This document shows, piece by piece, positions 26,029 through 34,496 of a DNA stretch of 64,000 nt (within the stretch, counting starts at the first letter, position 1; each line of letters opens with the position of its first letter). The translations under genes and the position numbers were made by a program. This stretch comes from Labrys sp. WJW (lineage in GTDB: Bacteria > Pseudomonadota > Alphaproteobacteria > Rhizobiales > Labraceae): assembly GCF_001676615.1 (NCBI RefSeq), contig NZ_LYXZ01000040.1, positions 1-64,000 on the forward strand. Reading direction: 5' to 3'. Below the pieces are notes generated by a model. The model was not told where the DNA came from, made no database searches, and was given only the letters and a program-made list of their open reading frames with translations.

Positions 26029-26358
26029 CTATCGGCCGATCGCAGCGAGAATGGATCGTTCCAGTGCGGCGCCGTCGCCTTCCACCTGCACCATCTTGAT
26101 CCGGCTGGTCGCTCCCTGCGCGATCGACACGCGGCTGGCGGGCACGCCCAGGGCCTTGGCCACCAGCTTGACCAAAGCCTGGTTGGCCTCTCCGTCGGCA
26201 GGCACGGCACGCACCTTCGCCGTCAGCACGGCCCGGCCGTCCGATAGGGTCTCCACGTTGCCGAGCGCATCCCTGCTGCCGCGCGGCGTCAGGCGCATCG
26301 CGACGAGCAGCCCGGCAGGCGTGATTCGCCAGGGGGCGACAGGATCGGAAGCGCTCAA
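26029..26358 (-). CDS. DUF167 family protein (YggU-like)
   Basis: A 109-residue cytoplasmic protein. DUF167 hallmarks are visible: WRITPAGLLVAMRLTPRGSR at the N-terminus, VPADGEANQALVKLVAKALG in the centre and the GATSRIKMVQVEG segment near the C-terminus. Function is unknown, although the gene is very often next to yggT, as here. The TTG at 26358 is chosen because it overlaps the yggT stop (TTGA) and keeps the first conserved strand; the first ATG (26298) would remove it. Translational coupling to yggT is therefore likely. Confidence 0.8.
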   Translation of the reverse strand: MSASDPVAPWRITPAGLLVAMRLTPRGSRDALGNVETLSDGRAVLTAKVRAVPADGEANQALVKLVAKALGVPASRVSIAQGATSRIKMVQVEGDGAALERSILAAIGR

Positions 26359-26645
26359 GGCACGTAGGGATAGATGTAATAGGCGATGATCCGCTCGATG
26401 AAGATCGCGATCAGGATCGCCACGAAGGGCGAGAAGTCGATACTGCCGAAATCGGGCAGGCGGCGCCGGATCGGCGCGAACACCGGCTCGGTCAGGCGAT
26501 AGAGGGCATCGCCGATCGCCGCCACCGTCGGATTGCGGCGGCTGACCACGTTGAACGCCACCAGGTATGAAAACACCACGGAAGCCAGCACGATATAGAT
26601 ATAGAGCTGCAGCAGGATGAGGATGATGTCGAGGATCGCGCGCAT
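26355..26645 (-). CDS. YggT family membrane protein
   Basis: A 96-residue inner-membrane protein with two hydrophobic helices (about residues 2-32 and 68-92) separated by the conserved loop RRNPTVAAIGDALYRLTEPVF. YggT proteins have been tied to osmotic stress and, in some bacteria, to division-site or thylakoid-type organisation; the precise role is unsettled. It is the first gene of a two-gene unit with the DUF167 gene, overlapping it by four bases. It is divergent from the nitrile hydratase alpha gene. Confidence 0.88.
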   Translation of the reverse strand: MRAILDIILILLQLYIYIVLASVVFSYLVAFNVVSRRNPTVAAIGDALYRLTEPVFAPIRRRLPDFGSIDFSPFVAILIAIFIERIIAYYIYPYVP

Positions 26646-26785
26646 CGGGTCTCCAAGCCTTCCGGGCCATTCACACCTGCCCCTGATCTAGCGACCGGGA
26701 CGGTGCACCGCAAGGGCGCGGATCGAGAACCGGCGGATGTCACAGCGACATTGCCTCTCACCGCGATCTCTGCGACACATTTGCC

Positions 26786-27424
26786 ATGAGCACGCATGAT
26801 CACGATCACGACCATGACGACGACCATCATCATGGCGCGCCGCCCTCCCCCATGGCCGAGCGGGTGAAGAAGCTCGAAGCCGTGCTGGTCGAGAAGGGCT
26901 ATGTCGACCCGGCAGCCCTCGACGTCTTCATCGACACCTATGAGACCAAGGTCGGTCCGCGCAACGGCGCCCATGTCGTTGCCCATGCCTGGCGGGACGA
27001 GGAATTCCGGACCTGGCTGCTGGAGGACGCCACCGCGGCGATCGCCTCGCTCGGCTATTCGGGCCGCCAGGGTGAGCATATGAAGGTGGTGGAGAACAAG
27101 CCGGGACTCCACAACCTCATCGTCTGCACGTTGTGCTCCTGCTACCCCTGGTCGGTGCTCGGCCTGCCGCCGGTCTGGTACAAATCCGCGCCCTATCGCT
27201 CGCGCGCCGTGATCGATCCACGCGGCGTGCTCGCCGAATTCGGTGTCACCCTGCCCGAGGACACCGAGATCCGGGTCTGGGATTCGACGGCGGAACTGCG
27301 CTACCTCGTGCTGCCCCAGCGGCCCGACGGCACCAAGGGCTGGAGCGAAATGGCGCTGGCCCAGCTCGTCACCCGCGATTCCATGATCGGTACCGGCCTC
27401 GCCATCCAGCCGGGCGGGCTGTGA
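26786..27424 (+). CDS. Nitrile hydratase alpha subunit, cobalt type
   Basis: A 212-residue metalloenzyme subunit. Its metal claw [10 protein letters not shown] places Cys114, Cys117 and Cys119; threonine in CTLCSC marks the cobalt class (iron enzymes have serine). Residues about 25-205 follow nitrile hydratase alpha throughout. Residues 4-16 form a His/Asp run ([13 protein letters not shown]) that could bind metal before insertion. Normally a beta subunit and an activator are adjacent, but neither is here: the neighbours are yggT and a PhnD-like protein. Nitrile hydratase converts nitriles to amides. Thiocyanate hydrolase gamma subunit is a less likely alternative because it too needs partner subunits. 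Confidence 0.87.
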   Translation: MSTHDHDHDHDDDHHHGAPPSPMAERVKKLEAVLVEKGYVDPAALDVFIDTYETKVGPRNGAHVVAHAWRDEEFRTWLLEDATAAIASLGYSGRQGEHMKVVENKPGLHNLIVCTLCSCYPWSVLGLPPVWYKSAPYRSRAVIDPRGVLAEFGVTLPEDTEIRVWDSTAELRYLVLPQRPDGTKGWSEMALAQLVTRDSMIGTGLAIQPGGL

Positions 27425-27447
27425 TATCTGTCGGCAGCAAACACCTC

Positions 27448-27603
27448 TTGTCATCCCCGGCGAGGCCGCAGGCCGAGGGTATCGTCACAAGCTTCGCTTC
27501 TGACTGGGATCCAGGGGTTTGTGAAGCTCTTCCTAGGCCCCTGGATCCCCTTCCCCTCGCCCTCTCTCGCTATGCTCGGGAGTGGCTCGACCGGGGATGA
27601 CAA
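27448..27603. repeat. Imperfect palindrome with TTGTCATCCCCGG ends
   Basis: The ends TTGTCATCCCCGG (27448-27460) and CCGGGGATGACAA (27591-27603) are exact complements. An inner dyad GGGATCCAGGGG/CCCCTGGATCCC follows. The element fills the gap between the nitrile hydratase gene and the PhnD-like gene. Confidence 0.82.
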
Positions 27604-27633
27604 TCCATCCGTTTTCGAAAGATCTCAAAGCCC

Positions 27634-28449
27634 ATGACCCGCTTCATCGCCAATGCCCGCATGTATTCCGTCACGCCTGAGGTCGAGGAGCATTGGAAGG
27701 TCCTGCTCGGCCATGTCATGGCGAGCGCCGGCGTGGCCTTCGACTATGAGCCCTATCCGGCCCCGCAGCCCCTGGAAGTGCTGTGGGAGCGCGACGACCT
27801 CGGCTGCGTCTTCATGTGCGGCTATCCCATCGCCTTCCAGCTCTCGGAAGTCATCCCGATCGCCGCGCCCATCCCGGCCGCCGAATGGGCGGGTGGCAAG
27901 CCGCTCTACCGTTCCGACCTGATCGTGAAGGCGGACAGCCCCTTCCGGCGCCTCGAGGATACGTTCGGCCATCGCATCGGCTGGACGGTGGAGCACTCCC
28001 ACTCCGGCTTCAACGCGCTGCGCCATCATTTGCTGCCCCATCGCTCGCCCGATCGCCCGGCGCTCTACCGCGAGGTCGTCGGCAATCTCATCACCGCGCG
28101 CGGGATTCTTGACAAGGTGCTGGCCGGCGAGATCGATGTCGGCCCACTGGACGGCTATTGGCACGAACTCATCCGAGCCTATCGCCCCGACCTGACCGAG
28201 GGCATTCGCGTGATCGGTTCGACCGGCCTGGCGCCGATCCCCTCCTTCGTGGCGGCTCCAGGCCTGCCCGCAGAGACGATCGTGCGGCTCAAGGCCGCCT
28301 TCGCTGCCGCTCACCATCAGCCCTGGTTCACCCCGCTCGGCGAGGCACTTCGGCTCAGCGGTTTCGCGCCGGTGGAGCAGGCCGATTTCGACAGGACGCT
28401 GGCCTGGGACCGCGAAGCCCGGGAACAGGGCTACGCCACAATCGCCTGA
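27634..28449 (+). CDS. PhnD/SsuA/TauA-like substrate-binding domain protein without signal peptide
   Basis: A 271-residue protein with the periplasmic-binding-type II fold of phosphate/phosphonate-like solute-binding proteins. Recognisable parts are GCVFMCGYPIAFQ near 64-76, SDLIVKADSPFRRLEDTFGHRIGW near 94-117, HSHSGFNALRHHLL and VGPLDGYWHELIRAY near 169-183. No signal peptide or lipobox is present, so it is probably cytoplasmic or uses a different route. No ABC transporter genes are adjacent. It sits downstream of the orphan nitrile hydratase alpha gene, from which it is separated by a palindrome. Ligand unknown. Confidence 0.75.
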   Translation: MTRFIANARMYSVTPEVEEHWKVLLGHVMASAGVAFDYEPYPAPQPLEVLWERDDLGCVFMCGYPIAFQLSEVIPIAAPIPAAEWAGGKPLYRSDLIVKADSPFRRLEDTFGHRIGWTVEHSHSGFNALRHHLLPHRSPDRPALYREVVGNLITARGILDKVLAGEIDVGPLDGYWHELIRAYRPDLTEGIRVIGSTGLAPIPSFVAAPGLPAETIVRLKAAFAAAHHQPWFTPLGEALRLSGFAPVEQADFDRTLAWDREAREQGYATIA

Positions 28450-28485
28450 GCGCAGGCACCCCTTCACCCGATCCAGGCAAAGAAA

Positions 28486-28515
28486 AAGGGCGGAGAGACC
28501 CCCTCATCCGCCCTT
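28486..28515 (-). terminator. Rho-independent terminator (bidirectional position)
   Basis: AAGGGCGGA (28486-28494) and TCCGCCCTT (28507-28515) form a 9-bp stem with a 12-base loop. On the - strand the stem is followed by a T-run, so it should end transcripts of the SleB gene. It lies between two convergent genes and may also act on the + strand. Confidence 0.7.
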
Positions 28516-28565
28516 CGAAAGCCCTCCCGTAAATCCGCAAGGGCGTCATCTCTGATGCAAGCCGA

Positions 28566-29654
28566 TCAGTACAGTGGTTCCGGCTCCAGGCTCGAACGCC
28601 TCTTGTTGGTCCTGGGCTGGGGGGCCGGCTCAGGCATGCCGCCCATATCCGCCTGTACAGTCTCGGGCTGGATACGGACCGTGGGTACGGTGCGCGACTG
28701 GGCCACCATGGGCCGCCGCGGCTTGGCCGCAGGCGCCGATGCCTCGACACCGGACGGTCCCTGCTGGAAGTTGAACTGCGGCTGGGCGTTGCCACGGGCC
28801 GGCGGCAAGGCGATGTGGGAACCATCCTGCTGGGCTGCGCCCAGATGCACCTTGCCGACGGAACCGCGCGGCCGCACCGGCGGCAAGGCCTCCGGCACCA
28901 TGCCCGCATCCGGATCATTCTGGGCGACCTGCACGTCAGGCACAGCGCGACGCTTGGCCTGATACAAGCGGGGACGGGTCGGCGGCAGGATATCGATGAC
29001 AGGATCGGCCTGCGGAGCGGCATCCTGATAGGCCACGGTCGGCAGAGGCCGGGCGGCAGGGCGCGAATATCTGCGCGGCTGCGGCGCGGGCATCGGCTCG
29101 GCGGCGGCCACCGTCGTCGGCAGCGGCGGCATTTCGGCCTGGGCCACCATCACCGGCGGAGCGGAAGGCGCATCGCCACCGCGGCGGCGCTTCTCGTAGA
29201 AGGCATTGCCGCCGGCTACGGCCACGTAATGCATGTTGTTGTAGGGGTAGGTGTAGCCGGCCGTATGGAAGAAGTGCACGTTCTTCGACATGCCGGGATA
29301 GCGCTTGCCGCTGATCACTGCATCGGCGATGCGGAAGGCGCGCTCGCGGCCGGAATCGTTCATCTTCTTGGTCAGCACGCCCGGGGCGAACTGCACGCGC
29401 TGGCCAACCGTGCCGCAGATCGAGCGCGGATATTTGCCGGACTCGACGCGGTTCATCACCACCGTGCCGACGGCGAGCATGCCGTCGTCGCTGGAGCGGT
29501 TGGATTCGAAATACATGGCACGCGCCAGACACTCACGCTCATTCGTGGTGCTGGCCACACGCGAGGTCGAAAAGAGGGCGCAGCCGCCAAGAGCCGAGGT
29601 GACCGCCGCAATCGCGAGGAAACGCAGGGCAGATGTGAGGGTTCGTGTCTTCAT
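28566..29654 (-). CDS. SleB-type cell wall hydrolase, lipoprotein with proline-rich tail
   Basis: A 362-residue envelope protein. The signal sequence MKTRTLTSALRFLAIAAV ends in a lipobox ALGGC at about residue 23, so it is probably lipid-anchored. Residues about 38-135 match the SleB/Hydrolase_2 peptidoglycan lytic domain: ECLARAMYFESN, VMNRVESGKYPRSICG and HFFHTAGYTYPYNN. The remaining 220 residues are low-complexity, rich in Pro, Ala and Gln, and may span the periplasm. ATG 29654 gives the signal peptide; in-frame upstream sequence is not conserved in character. A terminator lies downstream. Confidence 0.85.
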   Translation of the reverse strand: MKTRTLTSALRFLAIAAVTSALGGCALFSTSRVASTTNERECLARAMYFESNRSSDDGMLAVGTVVMNRVESGKYPRSICGTVGQRVQFAPGVLTKKMNDSGRERAFRIADAVISGKRYPGMSKNVHFFHTAGYTYPYNNMHYVAVAGGNAFYEKRRRGGDAPSAPPVMVAQAEMPPLPTTVAAAEPMPAPQPRRYSRPAARPLPTVAYQDAAPQADPVIDILPPTRPRLYQAKRRAVPDVQVAQNDPDAGMVPEALPPVRPRGSVGKVHLGAAQQDGSHIALPPARGNAQPQFNFQQGPSGVEASAPAAKPRRPMVAQSRTVPTVRIQPETVQADMGGMPEPAPQPRTNKRRSSLEPEPLY

Positions 29655-29834
29655 GCGCTCGTTGTGTCGTGAGAAAGTTAACGACCGGTAATCATTTTTG
29701 TGGCGGAATTGCAACGAGCCTGCAAAACTTCTCCATACGGGTGTCTTTTTAACGGGATGGTTACCCGAATCTTGCCAGCCGTGCCCGATTTGCAACACTT
29801 TTGCGGCGTCGGAAGTGCCCTATGGTTAACGGAC

Positions 29835-30818
29835 TCAAGCACTGGGTGCCCGCTCGCCGATCTCCTGGCGCAACCATTTGAGCAGGGTCGATATGGTGCG
29901 ATGGCGCCAGCGCGCTTCGGGCGCAATCAGCCAATAGCTGCCGAGCGAGACGTCGGTGCCGAGGAGCTCGACTAGCCGTCCCGCCGCAATGTCCCCGTCC
30001 GCCTGCAAACTGGTCGACAGCGCCACCCCCTGGCCCGCCAGGGCCGCGTCATGGGTTGATGAAGCCGACCACAGCCACGGCCCCTTCAGCGTCGCCGCCC
30101 GGTAGCCGGCAAGACGGAAGAAGCGATGCCATTGGCTGGCATTGTCTTCATGAATGAGCTTCTGGCCGGCAAGATCGGCCAGGCTTGCAATCGGCGCCTG
30201 CGTCGCCAGCCAGGCCGGGCTGGCGACGGGAAAGATGCGCACGCGCTGGAGCAGCGCAGCCGTCACGGGCGATGCCGGCGCCTCCTCGGCGAAGATGATG
30301 GCGGCATCCGCTTCATGCCGAGCGAAATCGGGCTGGTCCGAAGTCGCGCGTACCACAATGATCGTATCCCGCAGCACGGCCTGCAAGGCATCGAGCCGCG
30401 GCGTGAGCCAGCGGGCCGCCAGGCCCGGCGCACACCACAGTCGCAACTGGCCGCGCAGGCGCTGGGCCGGCCGCAGCTCCATGGTGACTTCGGCGAGCTG
30501 GCCGAAAGCCGCGGTCGTCACTTCGAACAGCCGGGCACCGGCCTTGGTCAGCCTGACGCCACGCGCCCCGGAGGTAACGAGTTGAAGATCGAACCAGGCT
30601 TCCAGGTGGCGAACATGCCGGGACACCACCGTGTGGCTGACCCCGAGCGCTTCGCCGGCCTTGCGCATGGATGAAAAGCGCCCGACCGCCTCGAAGGCCC
30701 GCAGCATGGACAGGGGCGGCAGCCGGCCGCCGAAGGCCGACTCGGCGCCATCGCCGGCATCCTTCTCCTCGGTGCCGAATGCACCGTCGCTCGAAGGCCT
30801 GTCGCCTGGACCCGCCAT
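29835..30818 (-). CDS. LysR-family transcriptional regulator, GcvA-like
   Basis: A 327-residue regulator. The HTH begins with LPPLSMLRAFEAVGRFSSMRKAGEALGVSHTVVSRH at about 33-67 (shown here as the GcvA-type opening), and the effector domain runs from about 122 to 315 with VRIFPVASPAWLA and DLAGQKLIHED. Thirty-two polar residues precede the HTH; the true start may therefore be later than the ATG used. It is transcribed divergently from gabT with a 322-bp gap, suggesting control of gabT. Effector not known. Confidence 0.85.
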   Translation of the reverse strand: MAGPGDRPSSDGAFGTEEKDAGDGAESAFGGRLPPLSMLRAFEAVGRFSSMRKAGEALGVSHTVVSRHVRHLEAWFDLQLVTSGARGVRLTKAGARLFEVTTAAFGQLAEVTMELRPAQRLRGQLRLWCAPGLAARWLTPRLDALQAVLRDTIIVVRATSDQPDFARHEADAAIIFAEEAPASPVTAALLQRVRIFPVASPAWLATQAPIASLADLAGQKLIHEDNASQWHRFFRLAGYRAATLKGPWLWSASSTHDAALAGQGVALSTSLQADGDIAAGRLVELLGTDVSLGSYWLIAPEARWRHRTISTLLKWLRQEIGERAPSA

Positions 30819-31140
30819 TGCGCCGTGCCCTTCTCATACCCAAACCCGTTCCGCAGCCCCGCTTGTGGCACTCCGCGAGGTGACTGGTGCCTCAAGGCTT
30901 CAGTGGTTACAAATCCGCACCATCGCGGCAGGCATAAAGCACCTGCCGCGCGGCAGCAAGACATGGCAGGATTCCAGCCAAGCGCCTGATCAGCCGCAAT
31001 CCAAGAGCGTCGTCACGGAAAGGCTCCGAACCGATCGGACAACAGTCCGTCGATGGTCCCGCACGGAGATTGACGAGCCGATCGCACAGCGCCATAGCAT
31101 GCGCCCACAGCGCATTGATCAAGCAATCGGAGTTCGATCC
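30819..31140. promoter_or_regulatory. Divergent promoter region between LysR and gabT
   Basis: About 320 bp without a gene. A GGAG box at 31128-31131 is the gabT ribosome binding site. The region must carry promoters for both genes and probably the LysR site, but no dyad was singled out. Confidence 0.4.
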
Positions 31141-32460
31141 ATGAATGCACCCGCCACCAAGGCGCATGGCGCCAACCGCACCCAGACGGAGGACCTTCTG
31201 GAAAGGCGCGCCAGCGTCTTCACGCGCGGCATGAGCGCGGGCCAGCCGGTTTTCGCCGCCAAGGCCAAGAACTCCGAGATCTGGGACGTAGAAGGCCGCC
31301 GCTTCATCGATTTCGGCGGCGGCATCGCCGTGCTCAACACCGGCCATCGCCACCCCACCGTGATGAAGCGGGTGCAGGAGCAGCTCGACAAATACACCCA
31401 TACCTGCCTGATGGTCACGCCCTATGAGCCGGCCGTGCAGGTCGCAGAAAAGCTCATCGAGATCGCGCCGATCTCCGGCCCCAAGAAGGTGATGCTGGTC
31501 ACCACCGGCGCCGAGGCTGTCGAGAACGCCATCAAGATCGCAAGGGCCCATACCGGCCGTTCCGACGTCGTGGTGTTCAACGGCGCCTTCCATGGCCGCA
31601 CTTTGCTGGCGATGGCGATGACCGGCAAGGTCGTGCCCTACAAGACCAAGTTCGGCCCCTTCCCGGGCGGTATCTGGCGCGTGCCCTATCCGATCGAGCA
31701 CAAGGGCATTTCGGTCGAGGACACCTTCGAATCGCTGAAGTGGCTGTTCAAGACCGATGTCGACCCCAAGAACGTCGCCGCCATCGTGATCGAGCCGGTA
31801 CAGGGTGAAGGCGGCTTCTACATCGCCTCGCCGGAATTCCTCAAGCGCCTGCGCGCTTTGTGCGACGAGCACGGCATCCTGCTGGTCGCCGACGAGATCC
31901 AGACCGGCTTCGGCCGCACCGGCAAGTGGTTCGCCATGGAGCATTCCGGCGTCGAGCCCGACCTGATCACCACCGCCAAGAGCCTGGCCGGCGGCTTCCC
32001 CCTCGCCGGTATCGTCGGCAAGGCCGATATCATGGATGCACCGGAGCCCGGCGGCCTCGGCGGCACCTATGCCGGCAACCCGGTGGCCTGCGCTGCCGCG
32101 CTCGGCGTGTTCGAAGCCTTCGAGGCCGAGGATCTGCTCGACAAGTCGGCCAAGCAGGGCGAGCTCATCCTCAAGCGCCTCAAGGCCATCAAGCGCAAGA
32201 AGACCGGGCGCCCGATCGGCGATATCCGCGGCCTCGGCGGCATGACGGCTTTCGAGCTCGTCACCAGCCATGGCGGCAACGAGCCCGATCCCGCCGCGGC
32301 CAAGGCTCTCGCCGCCGAATGCCTCGAGCGCGGCCTGATGATCCTCACCTGCGGCGTCTATGGCGAGACGGTGCGCCTCCTGGCCCCGCTCACCATCCAG
32401 CCGAAGGTGCTCAAGGAAGGCCTCGACATCCTCGAAGCCGCTTTGCTCGGACAGAAGTAA
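31141..32460 (+). CDS. gabT: 4-aminobutyrate aminotransferase (class III)
   Basis: A 439-residue PLP-dependent class III aminotransferase, most similar in layout to GABA-2-oxoglutarate transaminase, giving succinate semialdehyde and glutamate. Motifs: DVEGRRFIDFGGGIAVLNTGH near residues 48-68, TTGAEAVENAIKIAR near 120-134, FHGRTL, EPVQGEGGFY near 220, LLVADEIQTGFGRTG with the PLP aspartate near 250, and DLITTAKSLAGGFPL with the Schiff-base lysine near 280. GTYAGNPVACAAAL closes the site. Other omega-amino acids are possible substrates. Divergent LysR gene upstream; small secreted protein gene 10 bp downstream. Confidence 0.9.
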   Translation: MNAPATKAHGANRTQTEDLLERRASVFTRGMSAGQPVFAAKAKNSEIWDVEGRRFIDFGGGIAVLNTGHRHPTVMKRVQEQLDKYTHTCLMVTPYEPAVQVAEKLIEIAPISGPKKVMLVTTGAEAVENAIKIARAHTGRSDVVVFNGAFHGRTLLAMAMTGKVVPYKTKFGPFPGGIWRVPYPIEHKGISVEDTFESLKWLFKTDVDPKNVAAIVIEPVQGEGGFYIASPEFLKRLRALCDEHGILLVADEIQTGFGRTGKWFAMEHSGVEPDLITTAKSLAGGFPLAGIVGKADIMDAPEPGGLGGTYAGNPVACAAALGVFEAFEAEDLLDKSAKQGELILKRLKAIKRKKTGRPIGDIRGLGGMTAFELVTSHGGNEPDPAAAKALAAECLERGLMILTCGVYGETVRLLAPLTIQPKVLKEGLDILEAALLGQK

Positions 32461-32470
32461 GCTCGGCGCG

Positions 32471-32755
32471 ATGGGCCGTTTGCGGCTCCTCGTTCTATCT
32501 ATCCTGCTGGCGCTTGCGAGCGCCGGCGGGCCTGCTCTTGCCGAGGTCCGCTTCGGCAGGAACGTCTATATCGGCGGCCATGACTTCTCCAACCGCCGCT
32601 ACGGATCGGTGCATATCGAGACGACGACGCGGCGCCCGCCCTGGTATGGCTGCCGCTGGTACCGGCCCGGCTCGCGCTATCAGGGCCGTCTGATCCGCAC
32701 GCGCACGCAGATCTGCAATCTCAGGCAGATCCCGTATTCGCAAAGGCGGCGATAA
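32471..32755 (+). CDS. Small secreted basic protein of unknown function
   Basis: A 94-residue protein with a signal peptide (about 1-25, ending PALA|EV). The mature part is rich in Arg and Tyr, with two cysteines (WYGCRWYRPG and TQICNLRQI). No family is recognised. The ATG lies 10 bp after the gabT stop, so it may be transcribed with gabT, but it has no evident functional link to GABA metabolism. Confidence 0.6.
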   Translation: MGRLRLLVLSILLALASAGGPALAEVRFGRNVYIGGHDFSNRRYGSVHIETTTRRPPWYGCRWYRPGSRYQGRLIRTRTQICNLRQIPYSQRRR

Positions 32756-32863
32756 ATCGCTGGGATCGCAGGCATCTTGCCTATAGGCGCTAACTTAAGG
32801 CGAGAGGGCTCGCGCGCTTAGCCTAATCTTCAACCCGATCATCTCGCCCGCCCCCTAAAATCC

Positions 32864-33862
32864 CTACACCACCTCCCATGCGCCGCTCTTTTCCGAGCGG
32901 AACAGCGCGTCGATGATCTTCATGTTCTGCACGGCGTCGGCCGGCCCATAGGGCAGCGTGATCTCGCCGCGGATGGCGGCGGAGAAGGCATCGACCTCCT
33001 CGGCATATTGGTCGACCGGGGCGATGGTCTCGGCCAGCGCCGAGGCGTCGCCAAGCCTGGAGCCATCGTCAGTATAGACGGTGACGGCCTCGGCCTGGGG
33101 TGCGTTGAAGGGGATGGTGATCTCGAAGCGCTTCTTGGTGCCGACGATATCGACCCGCTGCAACGGCGTGAGCTGCGTCGAGACCGTGAATTCGGTGCGG
33201 CGCCCCTCGCCGAAATCGAGGATGGCCGAGGTGAGACGATCGACGCCCGTCGCCGGATCGCGGTCGACGAGGGCGATCACCCGCCGCGGTTCGGCCTCGA
33301 AGATGAAGCGGCCGGCGACAATCGGATAGCAACCAATGTCGAGGATGCCGCCGCCGCCGATGTCGAGCTGGTTGCGGACATTGGCGGGATCGACGTTGTA
33401 GTAGGAGAAGAAGGCCTGGACGGCCCTGACTTCCCCGAGTTCGCCCGAGCGCGCGGCCTCCCGCGCCCGCAGCCATTGCGGATGGAAGCGCACCATGAAG
33501 GCTTCCATCACCAGCCGGTCGCGCGGCAGCACCAGGAGCTGCGCCGCATCCTGGGCCGTCAGGCCGATCGGCTTTTCGCACAGTACATGCTTGCCCGCCG
33601 CCACGGCCTGCAAAGTGAGCGGCACATGAAGATGGTTGGGCAGCGGATTGTAGATGGCATCGATATCCGGGTCGGCCAGCAAGGCCTCATACGAGCCATA
33701 GGCCTTGGGAATGCCGAGCTCCTTGGCGACGGCCTCGGCGCGGGCAAGGTCGCGAGAGGCGATGGCGACCGCTTCCGCGCCCTTTGCCCGCTGGATGCCG
33801 GGAATGACCTTGCCGGTACCGATCTTTGCCGTCGACAGGATGCCCCAACGCGTCTTGGCCAT
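32864..33862 (-). CDS. Gfo/Idh/MocA-family oxidoreductase
   Basis: A 332-residue NAD(P)-dependent sugar or polyol dehydrogenase-type protein. The Rossmann opening RWGILSTAKIGTGKVIPG is at about 4-21, and the EKPIGLTAQDAAQL segment with the conserved Lys (in CEKPI) is near 94-107. The C-terminal Gfo domain has the sequence GGGGILDIGCYPI near 165-177, the usual substrate region with the DxGCY motif. ATG 33862 has a GGGAG box upstream; ATG 33892 would add ten residues. Substrate unknown; the closest carbohydrate genes are the ABC importer at 35.2-40 kb. Confidence 0.87.
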   Translation of the reverse strand: MAKTRWGILSTAKIGTGKVIPGIQRAKGAEAVAIASRDLARAEAVAKELGIPKAYGSYEALLADPDIDAIYNPLPNHLHVPLTLQAVAAGKHVLCEKPIGLTAQDAAQLLVLPRDRLVMEAFMVRFHPQWLRAREAARSGELGEVRAVQAFFSYYNVDPANVRNQLDIGGGGILDIGCYPIVAGRFIFEAEPRRVIALVDRDPATGVDRLTSAILDFGEGRRTEFTVSTQLTPLQRVDIVGTKKRFEITIPFNAPQAEAVTVYTDDGSRLGDASALAETIAPVDQYAEEVDAFSAAIRGEITLPYGPADAVQNMKIIDALFRSEKSGAWEVV

Positions 33863-34100
33863 AGCGATTCGCTCCCGAGAATAGTCCGACATATGGATTC
33901 GGCTCATTCTTGGCATGGCCGGAGACGGGAGGGAAGACCTGCCGTTGCACGCCGCCCTGCCGCGATTTGCGTCGCACGCCGCGGTCGAGGATGACCAAGC
34001 GCTTTTGCGCTGCCGCATCGGGCCCAGCTCTGGACTCGACCTTCGAATTGGCGGCAGATAGACAGATCCGACCCTTCGCCAACAGAAACAGTTTCAGCCC

Positions 34101-34340
34101 ATGAGTAACAACAGAACACGCCGCCCGGGCGATCCTTGGAAGAACGCCGAGGCGGTCTTCAAGCCCGCGGCGCCCAAGGCGCCGGCAGCTGCCGCGCCGC
34201 GGCCGGCGCTGCCCAATGCCAAGGAATTGGTTTCGCTGCGGATCGACCGCGACGTGCTGGAGCACTTCCAGGGCGATGGACCCGGATGGCAAGACCGCAT
34301 CAATGCGATCCTGCGGGAGGCTTCCGGCGTCGATCACTAG
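34101..34340 (+). CDS. BrnA-like antitoxin-family protein, no toxin partner
   Basis: A 79-residue protein. Residues about 40-75 carry the BrnA/DUF4415 ribbon-helix-helix pattern: ELVSLRIDRDVLEHFQGDGPGWQDRINAILRE. The N-terminal 40 residues are basic and Pro/Ala-rich. BrnA normally follows brnT, whose product is a ribonuclease toxin, but no brnT is upstream. It may be a solitary DNA-binding regulator. The stop codon is part of repeat copy D. The start ATG follows a divergent Gfo/Idh gene. Confidence 0.75.
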   Translation: MSNNRTRRPGDPWKNAEAVFKPAAPKAPAAAAPRPALPNAKELVSLRIDRDVLEHFQGDGPGWQDRINAILREASGVDH

Positions 34341-34440
34341 AGCAAAACGCGTTTTCACGAAAACGCTTTTTTACTCTAACTCTTTGGTTCGACGCGTCTT
34401 TGCGATTCCAGGTGACTCGGTCAAATCGCAAAACGCTTTA
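34337..34440 (+). repeat. Dispersed double-hairpin repeat, copy D
   Basis: Same family as copies A to C, direct orientation. Its first bases include the TAG stop of the BrnA-like gene. It lies between convergent genes, where its two hairpins and a TTTTTTA run could also stop transcription. Confidence 0.9.
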
Positions 34441-34496
34441 GCCCGGGCTTCGGCCGGACGAGCTGAATGCGGAAAACGACGGCTGAAAACGCGATT

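Noticed and set aside
26786-27424. Thiocyanate hydrolase gamma subunit
   Set aside because: It shares the CTLCSC claw, but the alpha and beta thiocyanate hydrolase genes are absent and the protein length fits nitrile hydratase alpha.
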